A DNA stretch of 64,000 nt from Marinomonas sp. UCMA 3892 (lineage in GTDB: Bacteria; Pseudomonadota; Gammaproteobacteria; Pseudomonadales; Marinomonadaceae): assembly GCF_012726345.1 (NCBI RefSeq), contig NZ_PTXN01000005.1:186001-250000 (forward strand), read 5' to 3'. A program made the translations under genes and the position numbers. Under the pieces are notes generated by a model. The model was not told where the DNA came from, did no database searches, and saw only the letters and a list, made by a program, of their open reading frames with translations. This document shows, one piece after another, positions 1 through 8,437 of this stretch. Every line of letters begins with the position of its first letter. Position 1 is the first letter of the stretch.

Positions 1-1444
1 TATTCGCTAGTAAACTGATAAAAGCGCCATAGCTAATAAGTTCTGAGCGCGATTGGGCACTCTCTAAGTCCCAATCCATATTGCCTGTTAGAGGCAGCAT
101 CATGAGTAATACCCAACACAAAAAACCGAAGGTTAAGCCGGTATAAACTCCGTGGGCATGGGCGCGCTTCCAATAAAGACCACCTAGTACCGCAGGCATA
201 AGCTGTAACACGAGAGAGAAAGCCAATATGCCTGTGTTTGCTAATGACTCAGCATTGGCCATTTTTTGATAATACAAAAACGATAACAACAATATCCCCA
301 TCATGGCTAAGCGGCGAATCAACAATATTCGACGACGATATAGAGGTAAGGCTTGTTGCTGCGCGCTGGCTCGCGCCAACATCAGAGGTAAGATTACGTC
401 GTTACTGATCATGATGCTTAGGGCAAAAGTAGCGATGATAATCATCGCGGTAGTAGCCGACATTCCACCTAGGAAAATTAACATTTGTAAGGGAAGGCTG
501 TCAGACGTTAAGGCGAACTGAATGACATAGGTATCAGGGTTTATATCAGCAGAGAAAAGATTTTGACCTGCAATGGCTATTGGTGGGATGAGGACTGCAA
601 AAATCAGTAAATATAAAGGGAATAACCAACGCGCCATGTTGGATTGACGATTATTTTGATGGTCAACTACGGTGACATGGAACTGGCGAGGCAAGCAAAT
701 CACCGCCGCTGCCGACATGAAGGTTTGCATTAGAAATGTGAAGGATAAAAACTGCTCTGGGTTCCATACCGTGAAATCGACATTTTTGCTGAGTTTGTTT
801 ATATCAAACTCTTGAGTCATAAGAACCGCAACAATACCTACTGCGACAATGGAAATCAGTTTAAATAAGGATTCAGCCCCAATTGCTAGCATCATACCTG
901 AACGATATTCAGTAACTTCGACTTTTCGAGTGCCAAATAGCATGGCGAAAATACCAATTAAAATAGTCGCCACTAAGACAACAAGACTGGTTGAAGACTC
1001 ATCCTGATTGACAAAAAGTGCAAAGTTCGAGCCGATGGCTTTTAGCTGTAAGGCAATGTAAGGAATCACCGCGAGCATACTAATCAGTATGACCAAAGGT
1101 GCGGTCATTGGGCGTTTGCCATATCGAGAAGAGATAAAGTCAGCAATAGAAGTAATATTTTGTTTACGGCTAACCGTAATCATTTTTCTGAGTACAGGAA
1201 AGGCAAATAAATACAGTAAAATTGGACCAAGAAGAATAGGTAAATAACTCCAGCCTGATCGTGAAGCCTCACCAATCGAACCGTAAAACGTCCAGGCTGT
1301 ACAATATATAGCCAGAGATAAACTGTAGACGAGCGGATGACGAGTCAGTTTTTTTGCTGTTGGACTTTCTTTGTCGCCCCAAATGGCGATCCAGAATAGA
1401 CCGAGAACATACAGAATGGCTAACAGAATCCAGAAAACAGTCAT
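1..1444 (-). CDS. Symporter-domain sensor kinase (CbrA/CrbS-like), N-terminal part
   Basis: The reading frame opens with ATG at 1444-1442 and runs off the left edge after about 481 codons without a stop. The visible protein is almost entirely hydrophobic, with roughly a dozen membrane segments. It begins MTVFWILLAILYVLGLFWIA and carries a segment reading HPLVYSLSLAIYCTAWTFYG soon after, plus LPRQFHVTVVD near residue 240. This is the sodium/solute symporter (SSSF) fold in the form that precedes PAS, HisKA and ATPase domains in CbrA/CrbS-type kinases. Those kinases control carbon use, including acetate or amino acids. The kinase half lies outside the window, so a plain symporter cannot be excluded. 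An acetate-type symporter operon lies 10 kb away, but any link is inference. Confidence 0.7.
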   Translation of the reverse strand, partial: MTVFWILLAILYVLGLFWIAIWGDKESPTAKKLTRHPLVYSLSLAIYCTAWTFYGSIGEASRSGWSYLPILLGPILLYLFAFPVLRKMITVSRKQNITSIADFISSRYGKRPMTAPLVILISMLAVIPYIALQLKAIGSNFALFVNQDESSTSLVVLVATILIGIFAMLFGTRKVEVTEYRSGMMLAIGAESLFKLISIVAVGIVAVLMTQEFDINKLSKNVDFTVWNPEQFLSFTFLMQTFMSAAAVICLPRQFHVTVVDHQNNRQSNMARWLFPLYLLIFAVLIPPIAIAGQNLFSADINPDTYVIQFALTSDSLPLQMLIFLGGMSATTAMIIIATFALSIMISNDVILPLMLARASAQQQALPLYRRRILLIRRLAMMGILLLSFLYYQKMANAESLANTGILAFSLVLQLMPAVLGGLYWKRAHAHGVYTGLTFGFLCWVLLMMLPLTGNMDWDLESAQSRSELISYGAFISLLAN

Positions 1445-1668
1445 TGAATAAATCACCTGAACTTAGGCTGATACGTCATTATTGTTTGTCTTAAGACTTT
1501 TGGGTCTTATTTTTATATAAATGTAACATAGCCGATACAACAATCCTCTACGACTTAGGTCGTGTAATTCATTAGGAAGGTTGTTTTGCTAAGAGACTCT
1601 TGCAGACTAGAAACTAATGCTAAACTTGTTTTTCTTCAGTTGACTACTTATTAACGTTAGGCGGTACG

Positions 1669-2031
1669 ATGACCCAACTTCCTTTAAATGACGATATCAA
1701 AGCGTTCCATGCGCATCTCTATTACACAGACGAAGCGGGTGTTGAAATGGCCAAGGACGTGGCAAAGAAAGCTAGTGAGCTGTTCGAAATTCGTGTTGGG
1801 CGTTTCCATCAAAAGCCAGTAGGGCCACATCCAGTTTGGAGCTGTCAGCTTTCATTCGCTACAGAAACCTTTGGTAAGATCGTTCCATGGTTGATGTTAA
1901 ATCGCCAATCATTGGACGTGTTTGTGCATCCACTTACAGGCAATGAGTATGTCGATCATACTCAAGGTATTAGCTGGCTGGGTAAATCTTATGAGCTGGA
2001 TGTCTCCCAGTTCATATCATCAAGTGAATGA
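1669..2031 (+). CDS. DOPA 4,5-dioxygenase family protein
   Basis: A 120-residue cytosolic protein of the small DOPA 4,5-dioxygenase family (Pfam PF08883 type). Members are compact and rich in conserved histidines, and some cleave catechol rings by extradiol chemistry. Here the conserved blocks are AFHAHLYY (His14, His16), GRFHQKPVGPHPVW (His47, His54) and FVHPLTGNEYVDHT (His87, His97). The ATG follows a TAGGCGG stretch. The bacterial substrate is usually unknown, so the name is a family label, not a reaction. It lies 41 bases before a GNAT gene on the same strand and may be cotranscribed with it. Confidence 0.85.
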   Translation: MTQLPLNDDIKAFHAHLYYTDEAGVEMAKDVAKKASELFEIRVGRFHQKPVGPHPVWSCQLSFATETFGKIVPWLMLNRQSLDVFVHPLTGNEYVDHTQGISWLGKSYELDVSQFISSSE

Positions 2032-2072
2032 GTTTTATGCAAACTGATGAATAAATGGAGTAGTAAGAAGCA

Positions 2073-2495
2073 ATGGAAATCCGATTAGCTGATATAGAAG
2101 ACGCCAATGCTATTGCCGATGTAGCTGCCGCATTAGGTTACCAAAATACGGTTTCAGAAGATCTTGCTATAAAGCGTCTTGAGCGATTACTTGCATCTAG
2201 CAATGACAAAATCTGGGTCGCTGAATTCAATGGACAACTGATTGGTTGGCTGCACGCTCAGCATGCCTTTCGATTGGCTTCTGCGGATTTTATAGAAATC
2301 CTAGGTTTGTCCGTTGCGGATCAAGTAAGATTAAAAGGCGCGGGGCGAGCTTTGGTCGAAAAAGCAAAAGAATGGGCTTTAGGTGAGAAGATAGTATTAC
2401 GAGTTCGTACCAATGACACACGCGATGGCGCGAAAAAGTTTTATGCCTCGTTAGGTTTTACGACTACAAAAATTCAATCTGTCTTTCAACTTTAG
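2073..2495 (+). CDS. GNAT family N-acetyltransferase
   Basis: A 140-residue single-domain GNAT acetyltransferase. The acetyl-CoA pyrophosphate loop is visible as RLKGAG at residues 86-91 after the beta-4 strand FIEILGLSV. The C-terminal strand-helix pair TRDGAKKFYASLGF is typical of the fold. Substrate cannot be told from sequence. It lies 41 bases after the DOPA dioxygenase-like gene and is followed by a 13-bp hairpin, so the two probably form a short transcription unit. Confidence 0.85.
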   Translation: MEIRLADIEDANAIADVAAALGYQNTVSEDLAIKRLERLLASSNDKIWVAEFNGQLIGWLHAQHAFRLASADFIEILGLSVADQVRLKGAGRALVEKAKEWALGEKIVLRVRTNDTRDGAKKFYASLGFTTTKIQSVFQL

Positions 2496-2796
2496 GATTG
2501 ACCTGCAATTTTAGGATTAACTCGCTGATCAAATTTCGCTTTAAATTTGATCAGCTCGGATTATTTTTGCGTTTTTTTCAAAATATTTGTCAAATATCCC
2601 TTTAAAAATCGTCGAACGTACCAAACTTCTAGGGTTATACGGTAGTTATTGAGCTTATGGGACGTTATCATAATGCCACAAACTACTGTTTGGGTTCGTG
2701 TTGTGGCGGTGTAACGCTTATTGTTGAAATGTAAGATTTGCTTGTATCAAGCGCTCGTTCCCTCATTATTTATTATTGGTTCATTAGGAGAATACA
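2496..2796. other. Gene-free stretch between GNAT gene and slyD
   Basis: 301 bases without a convincing reading frame. The left part holds the GNAT terminator hairpin. The rest is AT-rich and should contain the slyD promoter, but I see no clear -35/-10 pair or operator. The final AGGAG at about 2786-2790 is the slyD ribosome binding site. Confidence 0.5.
2524..2566 (+). terminator. Hairpin terminator after GNAT gene
   Basis: A perfect 13-bp inverted repeat, GCTGATCAAATTT at 2524-2536 and its complement at 2543-2555, has a 6-base loop and is followed by T-rich sequence. It sits about 30 bases after the GNAT stop codon. Confidence 0.6.
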
Positions 2797-3279
2797 ATGC
2801 AAATCACAGAAAACACCGTTGTTAGCATGCACTACACGTTGACTGACGAACAAGGCCAAGAACTAGATTCTTCCGTTGGTCAGGAGCCTTTAGTGTTTCT
2901 AAGTGGCGCTCAAAACATCATTGATGGTCTAGATAAAGCGCTTCAAGGCAAAGCCGCTGGCGACAAGCTTGCAGTTTCTGTTGCTCCTGAAGACGGTTAC
3001 GGTGCTGTTCATGAAGAATTGATTCAAAAAGTACCGACTGAAAATTTCCAAGGTGTTGATGAAATCCAAGTTGGCATGCAATTCATGGCACAAACTCCAG
3101 GCGGCCAACAGCCAGTAACCGTTATCGCAGTAGAAGACGATGGCGTGATGCTAGATGGTAACCATCCTTTGGCGGGTAAAACATTGAACTTTGATGTTGA
3201 AATCATTGAAGTTCGTGAGGCGTTGGCTGAAGAACTAGAGCATGGACATGTTCACGGCGCTGGTGGCCATCACCACTAA
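2797..3279 (+). CDS. slyD: FKBP-type peptidyl-prolyl isomerase, SlyD-like
   Basis: A 160-residue cytosolic prolyl isomerase and chaperone of the SlyD class. The split FKBP domain is at about residues 1-65 and 130-145, with the insert-in-flap chaperone domain between them. Recognisable pieces are LDSSVGQEPLVFLSG, EDGYG (65-69) and NHPLAGKTLNF (about 122-132). The C-terminus is a short histidine-rich tail (EHGHVHGAGGHHH) of the kind that binds nickel, but it lacks the long cysteine-rich tail of E. coli SlyD. An AGGAG lies just upstream of the ATG, and a strong terminator follows, so the gene is monocistronic. Confidence 0.92.
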   Translation: MQITENTVVSMHYTLTDEQGQELDSSVGQEPLVFLSGAQNIIDGLDKALQGKAAGDKLAVSVAPEDGYGAVHEELIQKVPTENFQGVDEIQVGMQFMAQTPGGQQPVTVIAVEDDGVMLDGNHPLAGKTLNFDVEIIEVREALAEELEHGHVHGAGGHHH

Positions 3280-3299
3280 GCACTAAATAAATAATTAAG

Positions 3300-3335
3300 C
3301 GGCTTCTGATTTATGTTTCAGAAGCCGTTTTTTTT
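3300..3335 (+). terminator. Rho-independent terminator of slyD
   Basis: Stem CGGCTTCTGA (3300-3309) pairs with TCAGAAGCCG (3318-3327), with an 8-base loop and an uninterrupted run of T at 3328-3335. A classic intrinsic terminator 20 bases after the slyD stop. Confidence 0.95.
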
Positions 3336-3489
3336 GCATTTAATAATTTGATAGTTAACTTTGCGAAGTCTCTACTTTGTCAAACTCCTAGAAAGGCAGA
3401 AAGATAAGTGTTTAAATATCGCCCAAATCTACATTGTGGCGATTTTGCTACTTGTTTAATAATGCACCGCAATCTAAAAGGGACTTGAG

Positions 3490-4278
3490 ATGAAAAAGAC
3501 GTTATCTGTGTTTTTACTTTTTTTAAGCCATTCCGTTTTCGCGTTAGACTTGGCTAAATATCCAACGGAATTAACTTCTGGCGAAGGTGTAAACGTCGTC
3601 ATTGCGCCGACCACTGACAATAAACAGGCTTTGGTGAAAGTAACTGGTGTGAATCACGAAATTGATGGCGTGGTTTTTCTTACCGAAATTAACAAACAGG
3701 GCGATGATCAAAGGCTCAAATACACCTTTGACGGTTCAAAAAGATCGTTGATTTATATCGCTAATAACTACGGCTGTTGCTCTTATACCTTATATTTGCC
3801 AGACACCAAAGATGGTATTTACCTTGGCAAAAAAGATGAAGTGAAAGCGGATACCGTTCAAGCCATTTCTGCACTTTATGACCAGCAATTAAAGCAAGGT
3901 GTGCAAGAAAAATTAGCGATGTTTAATCGTGAAAAACATTTAGCGTATCAAAAAAACAAAATACAAGAAGCCGATGACAATGTCGCTAAGCAGTGTGGTA
4001 CAGAGATACCAACCAAAGTAGATTGGAATAAAATCTCTGACAGTGATTTGGGTACTTATGCCATTGCCGCTTATTGCGCACAAGTATCATCAAAAGTGGC
4101 TGATCAATGCGCAGCAAAACCAGCCTTCAAAGAAACAGCAAAAGATTTTAAAGCGATTAGCTGTGACTTTACCGATGAGCTTAAGTTACGACTTAATGAT
4201 CAAGTATTGAATTTTAAAACCGCACCTAAAGCACCAAATCAAGGTCAGTTTATCGAGGCTTACTTAAACAACATGTAA
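3490..4278 (+). CDS. Secreted hypothetical protein, 262 aa
   Basis: I do not recognise a family. The N-terminus MKKTLSVFLLFLSHSVFA is a signal peptide with cleavage predicted after VFA, so the product should be periplasmic. The mature part starts with a beta-rich section holding a Cys-Cys pair (NNYGCCSYTLYLPD, about residues 94-107). A lysine-rich helical stretch follows (about 130-165), then a C-terminal part with four further cysteines that could form disulfides. GGGACTTGAG precedes the ATG as a weak ribosome binding site. It stands alone between slyD and a UDG-like gene. Confidence 0.75.
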   Translation: MKKTLSVFLLFLSHSVFALDLAKYPTELTSGEGVNVVIAPTTDNKQALVKVTGVNHEIDGVVFLTEINKQGDDQRLKYTFDGSKRSLIYIANNYGCCSYTLYLPDTKDGIYLGKKDEVKADTVQAISALYDQQLKQGVQEKLAMFNREKHLAYQKNKIQEADDNVAKQCGTEIPTKVDWNKISDSDLGTYAIAAYCAQVSSKVADQCAAKPAFKETAKDFKAISCDFTDELKLRLNDQVLNFKTAPKAPNQGQFIEAYLNNM

Positions 4279-4294
4279 TCGCCTTTCAAATCAG

Positions 4295-4322
4295 AAAAGC
4301 ACTGCGCACGAGCAGTGCTTTT
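4295..4322 (+). terminator. Hairpin after the secreted hypothetical protein
   Basis: An 11-bp perfect stem, AAAAGCACTGC (4295-4305) with GCAGTGCTTTT (4312-4322), and a 6-base loop 17 bases after the stop codon. The T-run is part of the stem. It also ends just before the next gene's start at 4339. Confidence 0.7.
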
Positions 4323-4338
4323 CTATACGGTAATTTTT

Positions 4339-4965
4339 ATGTCTCATGATGCATTTTTTGTACTAAAAGACGCGGTTCTTTCCTGTCAGCATTGCGCTGA
4401 TGTTCTGCCTTATCCCCCCAAGCCGATTCTGCAAATACACCCTAATGCAAAACTATTAATCGCTGGTCAAGCGCCAGGGCAAAAGACGCATGATATTGGT
4501 CGGCCGTTTGATGATCTAAGTGGAGATCGCTTACGTGAATGGTTGGGGTTATCTGCTGATGAATTTTACGATGAGCAGCAAGTCGCTATCGTCCCAATGG
4601 GGTTTTGTTTTCCTGGGAATAGTATTCATAAAAGCGGACCGTCAACTGGAAAGAAATCAGGTGATTTACCGCCACGTCCTGAATGCTCGATCAAATGGCG
4701 AGAAGCTGTGCTTAATCAGCTGACTAATATTGAGTTAACGATTGTCTTAGGCGCTTATGCTCAAGCCTACCATTTAGGTCAGTCTGGTAATGTGACTGAG
4801 CAAGTAAAGCAATGGCGTTATTGGCTAGAGCAAGGCAAATTAGTATTGCCTCACCCCAGTCCAAGAAACAATCGCTGGCTCAAGCAGAACCCTTGGTTTG
4901 AGTCAGATGTCTTGCCTGAGCTGAGATTGCGGATTAAAGGCTTACTTCGGTTTCTCTCGTCATAA
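4339..4965 (+). CDS. Uracil-DNA glycosylase superfamily protein
   Basis: A protein of about 208 residues with the uracil-DNA glycosylase superfamily fold (PF03167 type). The active-site loop reads LLIAGQAPGQKTHDIGRPFD, and the C-terminal nucleotide-binding motif is LPHPSPRNNRWLKQNPWF. The CQHC near the N-terminus could be part of a metal or Fe-S site, but four clear ligands are not seen. I chose ATG 4339 rather than the GTG at 4315 because the latter lies inside the upstream terminator stem. The 3' end overlaps the convergent elaA gene by 32 bases. Whether it excises uracil is unproven; this subgroup is often annotated only by family. Confidence 0.85.
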   Translation: MSHDAFFVLKDAVLSCQHCADVLPYPPKPILQIHPNAKLLIAGQAPGQKTHDIGRPFDDLSGDRLREWLGLSADEFYDEQQVAIVPMGFCFPGNSIHKSGPSTGKKSGDLPPRPECSIKWREAVLNQLTNIELTIVLGAYAQAYHLGQSGNVTEQVKQWRYWLEQGKLVLPHPSPRNNRWLKQNPWFESDVLPELRLRIKGLLRFLSS

Positions 4966-5401
4966 GATAATGCTCTATGCCATCTTCCATATAGGGTTCG
5001 GATACTGTGATAAAACCGTGGGATTGATAAAAGCGTTCAAGATGAGATTGTGCGCCGATTTTAATCGGACTGTCTGGCCAAAGGTTAAGGGTTTCTTTAA
5101 TCGCATTCGTCATTAGCACGTGACCTAATTTATCTTTACGGCTTTCTTGCGCAACTACCACTCGACCTATGCTGCTATGATCTGGATAACAATCACCTTT
5201 TGCCAAAAGTCTTACATAAGCGACCACTTTGTTATTTTGTAAGGCAAACAAGTGTCTCGTATTAGGCAGTGTATCCAAATTATCCATATCAGGAAAAACG
5301 CAGTTTTGTTCTACCACGAATACATCACTTCGAAGCTTCAGTAGGTCATATAAGGTGTAATTGGATAGCTCGCTAAATGCCTGACAGTGCCATGTGATCA
5401 T
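4934..5401 (-). CDS. elaA: ElaA-like GNAT acetyltransferase
   Basis: A 155-residue GNAT protein with the order and motifs of E. coli ElaA: LYDLLKLRSDVFVVEQNCVF near residues 18-37, VAYVRLLAKG, the acetyl-CoA loop region IGRVVVAQESRKDKLGHVLM, and IGAQSHLERFYQSHGF near the end. Length matches the family (about 153). Its substrate is not established. It converges with the UDG-like gene, and the coding regions overlap at their 3' ends. Confidence 0.88.
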   Translation of the reverse strand: MITWHCQAFSELSNYTLYDLLKLRSDVFVVEQNCVFPDMDNLDTLPNTRHLFALQNNKVVAYVRLLAKGDCYPDHSSIGRVVVAQESRKDKLGHVLMTNAIKETLNLWPDSPIKIGAQSHLERFYQSHGFITVSEPYMEDGIEHYLMTRETEVSL

Positions 5402-5560
5402 TTCTTTTTTCCTATTCGAATCTGTTCAATTTTACTGGTCAATATTATGCCTAGGAAGCCACATTATAAACATGAAAGATGGCGCCTCCTCTGATAATCT
5501 GTTCTTTGTATTGTCATTTAGATACTCTGTAACCTCGTTGTTCAATATAAGGATGCAATT

Positions 5561-6367
5561 TTGGAACTAGACATATATCAAGTCGATTCATTCACTTCTG
5601 TTCCTTTTAAAGGTAACCCCGCTGGAGTATGCATAACAGAAAATGAACTTGATGAAAGTCTCATGTTTTCCATTGCGGAAGAAATGGCTGTTTCCGAAAC
5701 GGCATTTTTATCTGTAAGTAACATGAGATTAAGATGGTTTACACCTAAGGTTGAAGTCAACTTGTGTGGGCATGGAACCTTAGCGGTTGCACATATTTTA
5801 AAGGAAAATGGCTTTGTTTCGTGTGGTGAAACATTGATGTTTGATACCTTGTCAGGTGCGCTATCGGTCACAGTACAAGATAAAACGATTGATATGGACT
5901 TTCCGTCAGCTACTATTAGCACTGTCGTTGATGATCATGCAACACTTTTAGAGCATCTTGGAATTAATCCAAATAACGTCGTGTTCTTTGGTCGCTTTGA
6001 TGCAAAATTTATTATCGAAATTGACAGCAACGATAGGTTATTAGATTTAACCCCCAATTTTGATGGCTTAAAAGCATTACCGGGTCGTGGCGTTGTTGTT
6101 ACCGCAAAGTCACCATCCAATGAAGTGGATTTTGTTTCTCGTTACTTTGCTCCTTGGGTAGGTGTGAACGAAGACCCTGTGACAGGTTCGGCGCATTGTG
6201 CCTTAGCGGTATATTGGCAGGGAAAACTGAATAAAAATAGACTTAAAGGTTATCAAGCCTCGGCTCGTGGTGGTTTTGTAGAAGTTGAGCTTTTAGATAA
6301 TAAACGAGTGAAGTTGATTGGTTCAGCGGTAACGACATTGAAAGGGAAAATATGTATTAGCGAATGA
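5561..6367 (+). CDS. PhzF family isomerase/epimerase
   Basis: A 268-residue protein of the PhzF / diaminopimelate-epimerase fold family. The N-terminal signature DSFTSVPFKGNPAGVC, the catalytic glutamate in AVSETAFL (Glu46), the LCGHGTLA motif and the second-half motif EDPVTGSAHCALA are all present. PhzF itself isomerises an intermediate of phenazine synthesis, but stand-alone homologues like this have unknown substrates and there are no phenazine genes nearby. The start is TTG 5561 after AAGGA; the ATG at 5554 is out of frame and quickly stops. It overlaps the next small gene by 4 bases, so the two are translationally coupled. Confidence 0.88.
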   Translation: MELDIYQVDSFTSVPFKGNPAGVCITENELDESLMFSIAEEMAVSETAFLSVSNMRLRWFTPKVEVNLCGHGTLAVAHILKENGFVSCGETLMFDTLSGALSVTVQDKTIDMDFPSATISTVVDDHATLLEHLGINPNNVVFFGRFDAKFIIEIDSNDRLLDLTPNFDGLKALPGRGVVVTAKSPSNEVDFVSRYFAPWVGVNEDPVTGSAHCALAVYWQGKLNKNRLKGYQASARGGFVEVELLDNKRVKLIGSAVTTLKGKICISE

Positions 6368-6612
6368 TTATCGAAAATATAGAAACAGAAAAAGGTAATT
6401 TCTTTATCGATAGGTTAAAGCAGGAAGGCTGGAAGTTGAAATCACAATACAGTCCTTTTGCCTTTGATAAAGGTATCGACTATGACTGCTATGAGTTGGT
6501 GTTGGGCAAGAAAACGATAGTGCTTGAATGGAATAATTGGTTTGAGTGGACACTATTCGGAAGTGAAGAGGTTGTTTGTGATTTGCAGGTACGGTTCTTT
6601 TTAAGTAAATGA
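6364..6612 (+). CDS. Small hypothetical protein coupled to PhzF-like gene
   Basis: An 82-residue protein whose ATG overlaps the PhzF-like stop codon (ATGA). I do not recognise it. It is acidic and aromatic, with a C-terminal half rich in Trp and Phe (VLEWNNWFEWTLFGSEEVV), no signal peptide and no membrane segment. The tight overlap is the main support that it is a real gene. Confidence 0.6.
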   Translation: MIIENIETEKGNFFIDRLKQEGWKLKSQYSPFAFDKGIDYDCYELVLGKKTIVLEWNNWFEWTLFGSEEVVCDLQVRFFLSK

Positions 6613-6709
6613 ATTTTTCCTTTAAAGATATATCAATTATTTTCTTCAATATTCATTAGAAATACGTTTTACTGATATCAATAAAATAATAAAAATAGAG
6701 GTCTGTAAA

Positions 6710-7228
6710 ATGAAAACCATGCTTGAACACTTGTCCCAATATGCTTTTTACCACCAAGATCGTCGTAATGTTGCAACGCATTTTGTTGGCATTCCGATGA
6801 TAGTTGTTGGAATTGCTGTTTTACTGTCTCGTCCACACTTTACCTTGCTCGACATAGTGTTCACGCCCGCTCTCATCATTGCCCTTGCCTGTAGTGTTTT
6901 TTATGTCCGCTTAAACAAAATGATTGGCATCGTAATGACAATATTGTTGGCTTTGATAATTGGGTTCGCCGAGTTTGTTGCAGTTCAAAGCACATTCGTA
7001 TGGTTAATCACGGGGATTGGTTTGTTTGTCGTAGGTTGGATATTTCAATTTGTAGGGCATTATTTTGAAGGTAAGAAGCCGGCATTTTTGGACGATATTA
7101 CAGGGTTGATTATTGGACCTTTGTTTGTCTTTGTTGAACTATTGTTTTTACTAGGGCTAAAACGGGATTGGCAACAAGCAATAGAACGTTCTTGCGAAAA
7201 ACAAAATAAAGCTGAGAATAGCAAATAA
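6710..7228 (+). CDS. Mpo1-like (DUF962) membrane protein
   Basis: A 172-residue integral membrane protein of the DUF962 / YGL010w family. The N-terminal signature YAFYHQDRRNVATHFVGIP and the later GWIFQFVGHYFEGKKPAFLDD are diagnostic, including the histidines that bind iron in the yeast member Mpo1. Yeast Mpo1 is a dioxygenase of 2-hydroxy fatty acids; activity in bacteria is inferred only from family. Four to five hydrophobic segments lie between and after these motifs. It ends before a compound hairpin shared with the convergent small gene. Confidence 0.88.
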   Translation: MKTMLEHLSQYAFYHQDRRNVATHFVGIPMIVVGIAVLLSRPHFTLLDIVFTPALIIALACSVFYVRLNKMIGIVMTILLALIIGFAEFVAVQSTFVWLITGIGLFVVGWIFQFVGHYFEGKKPAFLDDITGLIIGPLFVFVELLFLLGLKRDWQQAIERSCEKQNKAENSK

Positions 7229-7333
7229 TTAAGATTGAAGTAGAATTGTTTGGAGCGGATTAGATAGATAAGGTAGGAACAGGAAGCGCTTAATGTTTTT
7301 ATTCTAGCGCCATTTCCTTACAAGCCTGTTGGA

Positions 7334-7369
7334 GTAAGCCAAAATATCTGTTTTGAAACAGACGCTTAC
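7334..7369. terminator. Compound hairpin between convergent genes
   Basis: An outer stem GTAAGC (7334-7339) / GCTTAC (7364-7369) encloses a perfect inner stem TCTGTTT (7347-7353) / AAACAGA (7356-7362). It lies between the Mpo1-like gene and the convergent small gene and could terminate both, though it has no strong T-run. Confidence 0.4.
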
Positions 7370-7414
7370 CCAATAACTTTCTAGTGTACTTAACTGTTAC
7401 AGCTTATTGATCTA

Positions 7415-7618
7415 TTAAGCGTGTTGAGCAGAAGAAGATACAAGTGCTGATTTCAATTTGATTGCTACATTTTTAACGGCTTGAGCAGCAGCAGAGATGC
7501 TAGCAATGATAAATTCAGCGCGTTCTGCACGAGCGATAGCTTCGTATTTTTCAGCATCAGTAAGAAAAGAAGTGTTTACGCTTTCTAATAGCTCAGCAAT
7601 AGATTTAGTGTTTTTCAT
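7415..7618 (-). CDS. Small helical protein, 67 aa
   Basis: I do not recognise a named family. The likely product starts MKNTKSIAELLESVNTSF and is mostly helical and alanine-rich: an acidic, heptad-like first half, then AEFIIASISAAAQAVKNVAI, then a small polar tail. The start at 7618 is favoured over an upstream in-frame one at 7657 because GAGGAAT lies directly before it and because 7649-7679 is a hairpin. The gene is isolated, with a hairpin on both sides. It might be a small membrane-associated or phasin-like protein, which is speculation. Confidence 0.65.
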   Translation of the reverse strand: MKNTKSIAELLESVNTSFLTDAEKYEAIARAERAEFIIASISAAAQAVKNVAIKLKSALVSSSAQHA

Positions 7619-7648
7619 GATGTATTCCTCGTTTATGGTTGTTTCAAA

Positions 7649-7679
7649 AAGCATCAAAACTTATTCCGTTTTGATGCTT
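7649..7679 (-). terminator. Terminator-like hairpin in the leader of the 67-aa gene
   Basis: A perfect 12-bp stem, AAGCATCAAAAC (7649-7660) with its complement (7668-7679), has a 7-base loop. Read on the minus strand the stem runs straight into TTTTT, so it has the form of an intrinsic terminator about 30 bases before the small gene's start. It could end transcripts from the lrp-type gene upstream or act as an attenuator. Confidence 0.6.
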
Positions 7680-7811
7680 GTATATTAGAAACTATGGGTA
7701 AATAAGACAAACGATAAAAAATACGCCTATACCTGAAAAAAACTAATCAATCGGACAGTTAACTATTATGTAAGTTAGTGGACACAAGATATATAAAGGC
7801 TTTCAGCTTAT

Positions 7812-8285
7812 TTATATATTGTCCAAAGGGCTACCATTTTGCTTTGCTGTGTCTAAACGTATGTAGGATTTTGTGCTCACAACGTCTGCATGGGCATAAA
7901 GTTGTTTGACTACTAAGTCAGTGAATTGCGCCATGTCTTTAGCATGAATTTCTACCATCAAATCTACGTCTCCAGTCACACCATGAACGTTTATAGCAGC
8001 GCTTTGCTGTTGCAGAAAGCGCATTACATTATCACGTGCATTCGGGACGTCTTTACTGACTGTGACTAATGTCCAAGCCATGACACTGTAGCCAAGTTTT
8101 TGGTAATTCACCTGCGCTCGATAACCACTAATAATGTCCATTTCTTCTAGTTGGCGTAAGCGCCTTAAACACTGCGATTGTGAGAGATTAATACTCTCAG
8201 CTAATTGTGTATTGCTAAGGCGGCCATCTTTTTCTAATGCTTGGATTATTTTGTAATCGGTGCGGTCTAAGGTGATTTCTTTCAT
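7812..8285 (-). CDS. Lrp/AsnC family transcriptional regulator
   Basis: A 157-residue feast/famine regulator. The N-terminal winged helix-turn-helix spans about residues 5-60 (LDRTDYKIIQALEKDGRLSN, then AESINLSQSQCLRRLRQLEE). The C-terminal RAM ligand-binding domain follows, with HGVTGDVDLMVEIHAKDM. It is divergently transcribed from a class V PLP-enzyme gene 152 bases away and is presumably its regulator. The effector is probably an amino acid, but its identity cannot be read from sequence. Confidence 0.92.
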   Translation of the reverse strand: MKEITLDRTDYKIIQALEKDGRLSNTQLAESINLSQSQCLRRLRQLEEMDIISGYRAQVNYQKLGYSVMAWTLVTVSKDVPNARDNVMRFLQQQSAAINVHGVTGDVDLMVEIHAKDMAQFTDLVVKQLYAHADVVSTKSYIRLDTAKQNGSPLDNI

Positions 8286-8437
8286 AAAAGGCTCTAATTA
8301 AACAAAAATCTTGTATTACGTTAGTGATTCTCCCTGTAAATAGCAAACAACTTGTGCGGCATATTATCTATACTTTTATCATATAAGTTTGTTGTAGATG
8401 ACAAGCTTAAGATTGCATTCGATAAGGAGATAAAGTA

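Noticed and set aside
303..521. 72-codon plus-strand frame near the left edge
   Set aside because: It lies antisense to the long minus-strand symporter-kinase frame, whose hydrophobic, family-like sequence is far more convincing. The 72-residue sequence is Arg/Ile-rich without a motif.
5561..6367. Phenazine biosynthesis cluster
   Set aside because: Only a lone PhzF-fold gene is present; no other phz genes are near, and isolated PhzF homologues are common.
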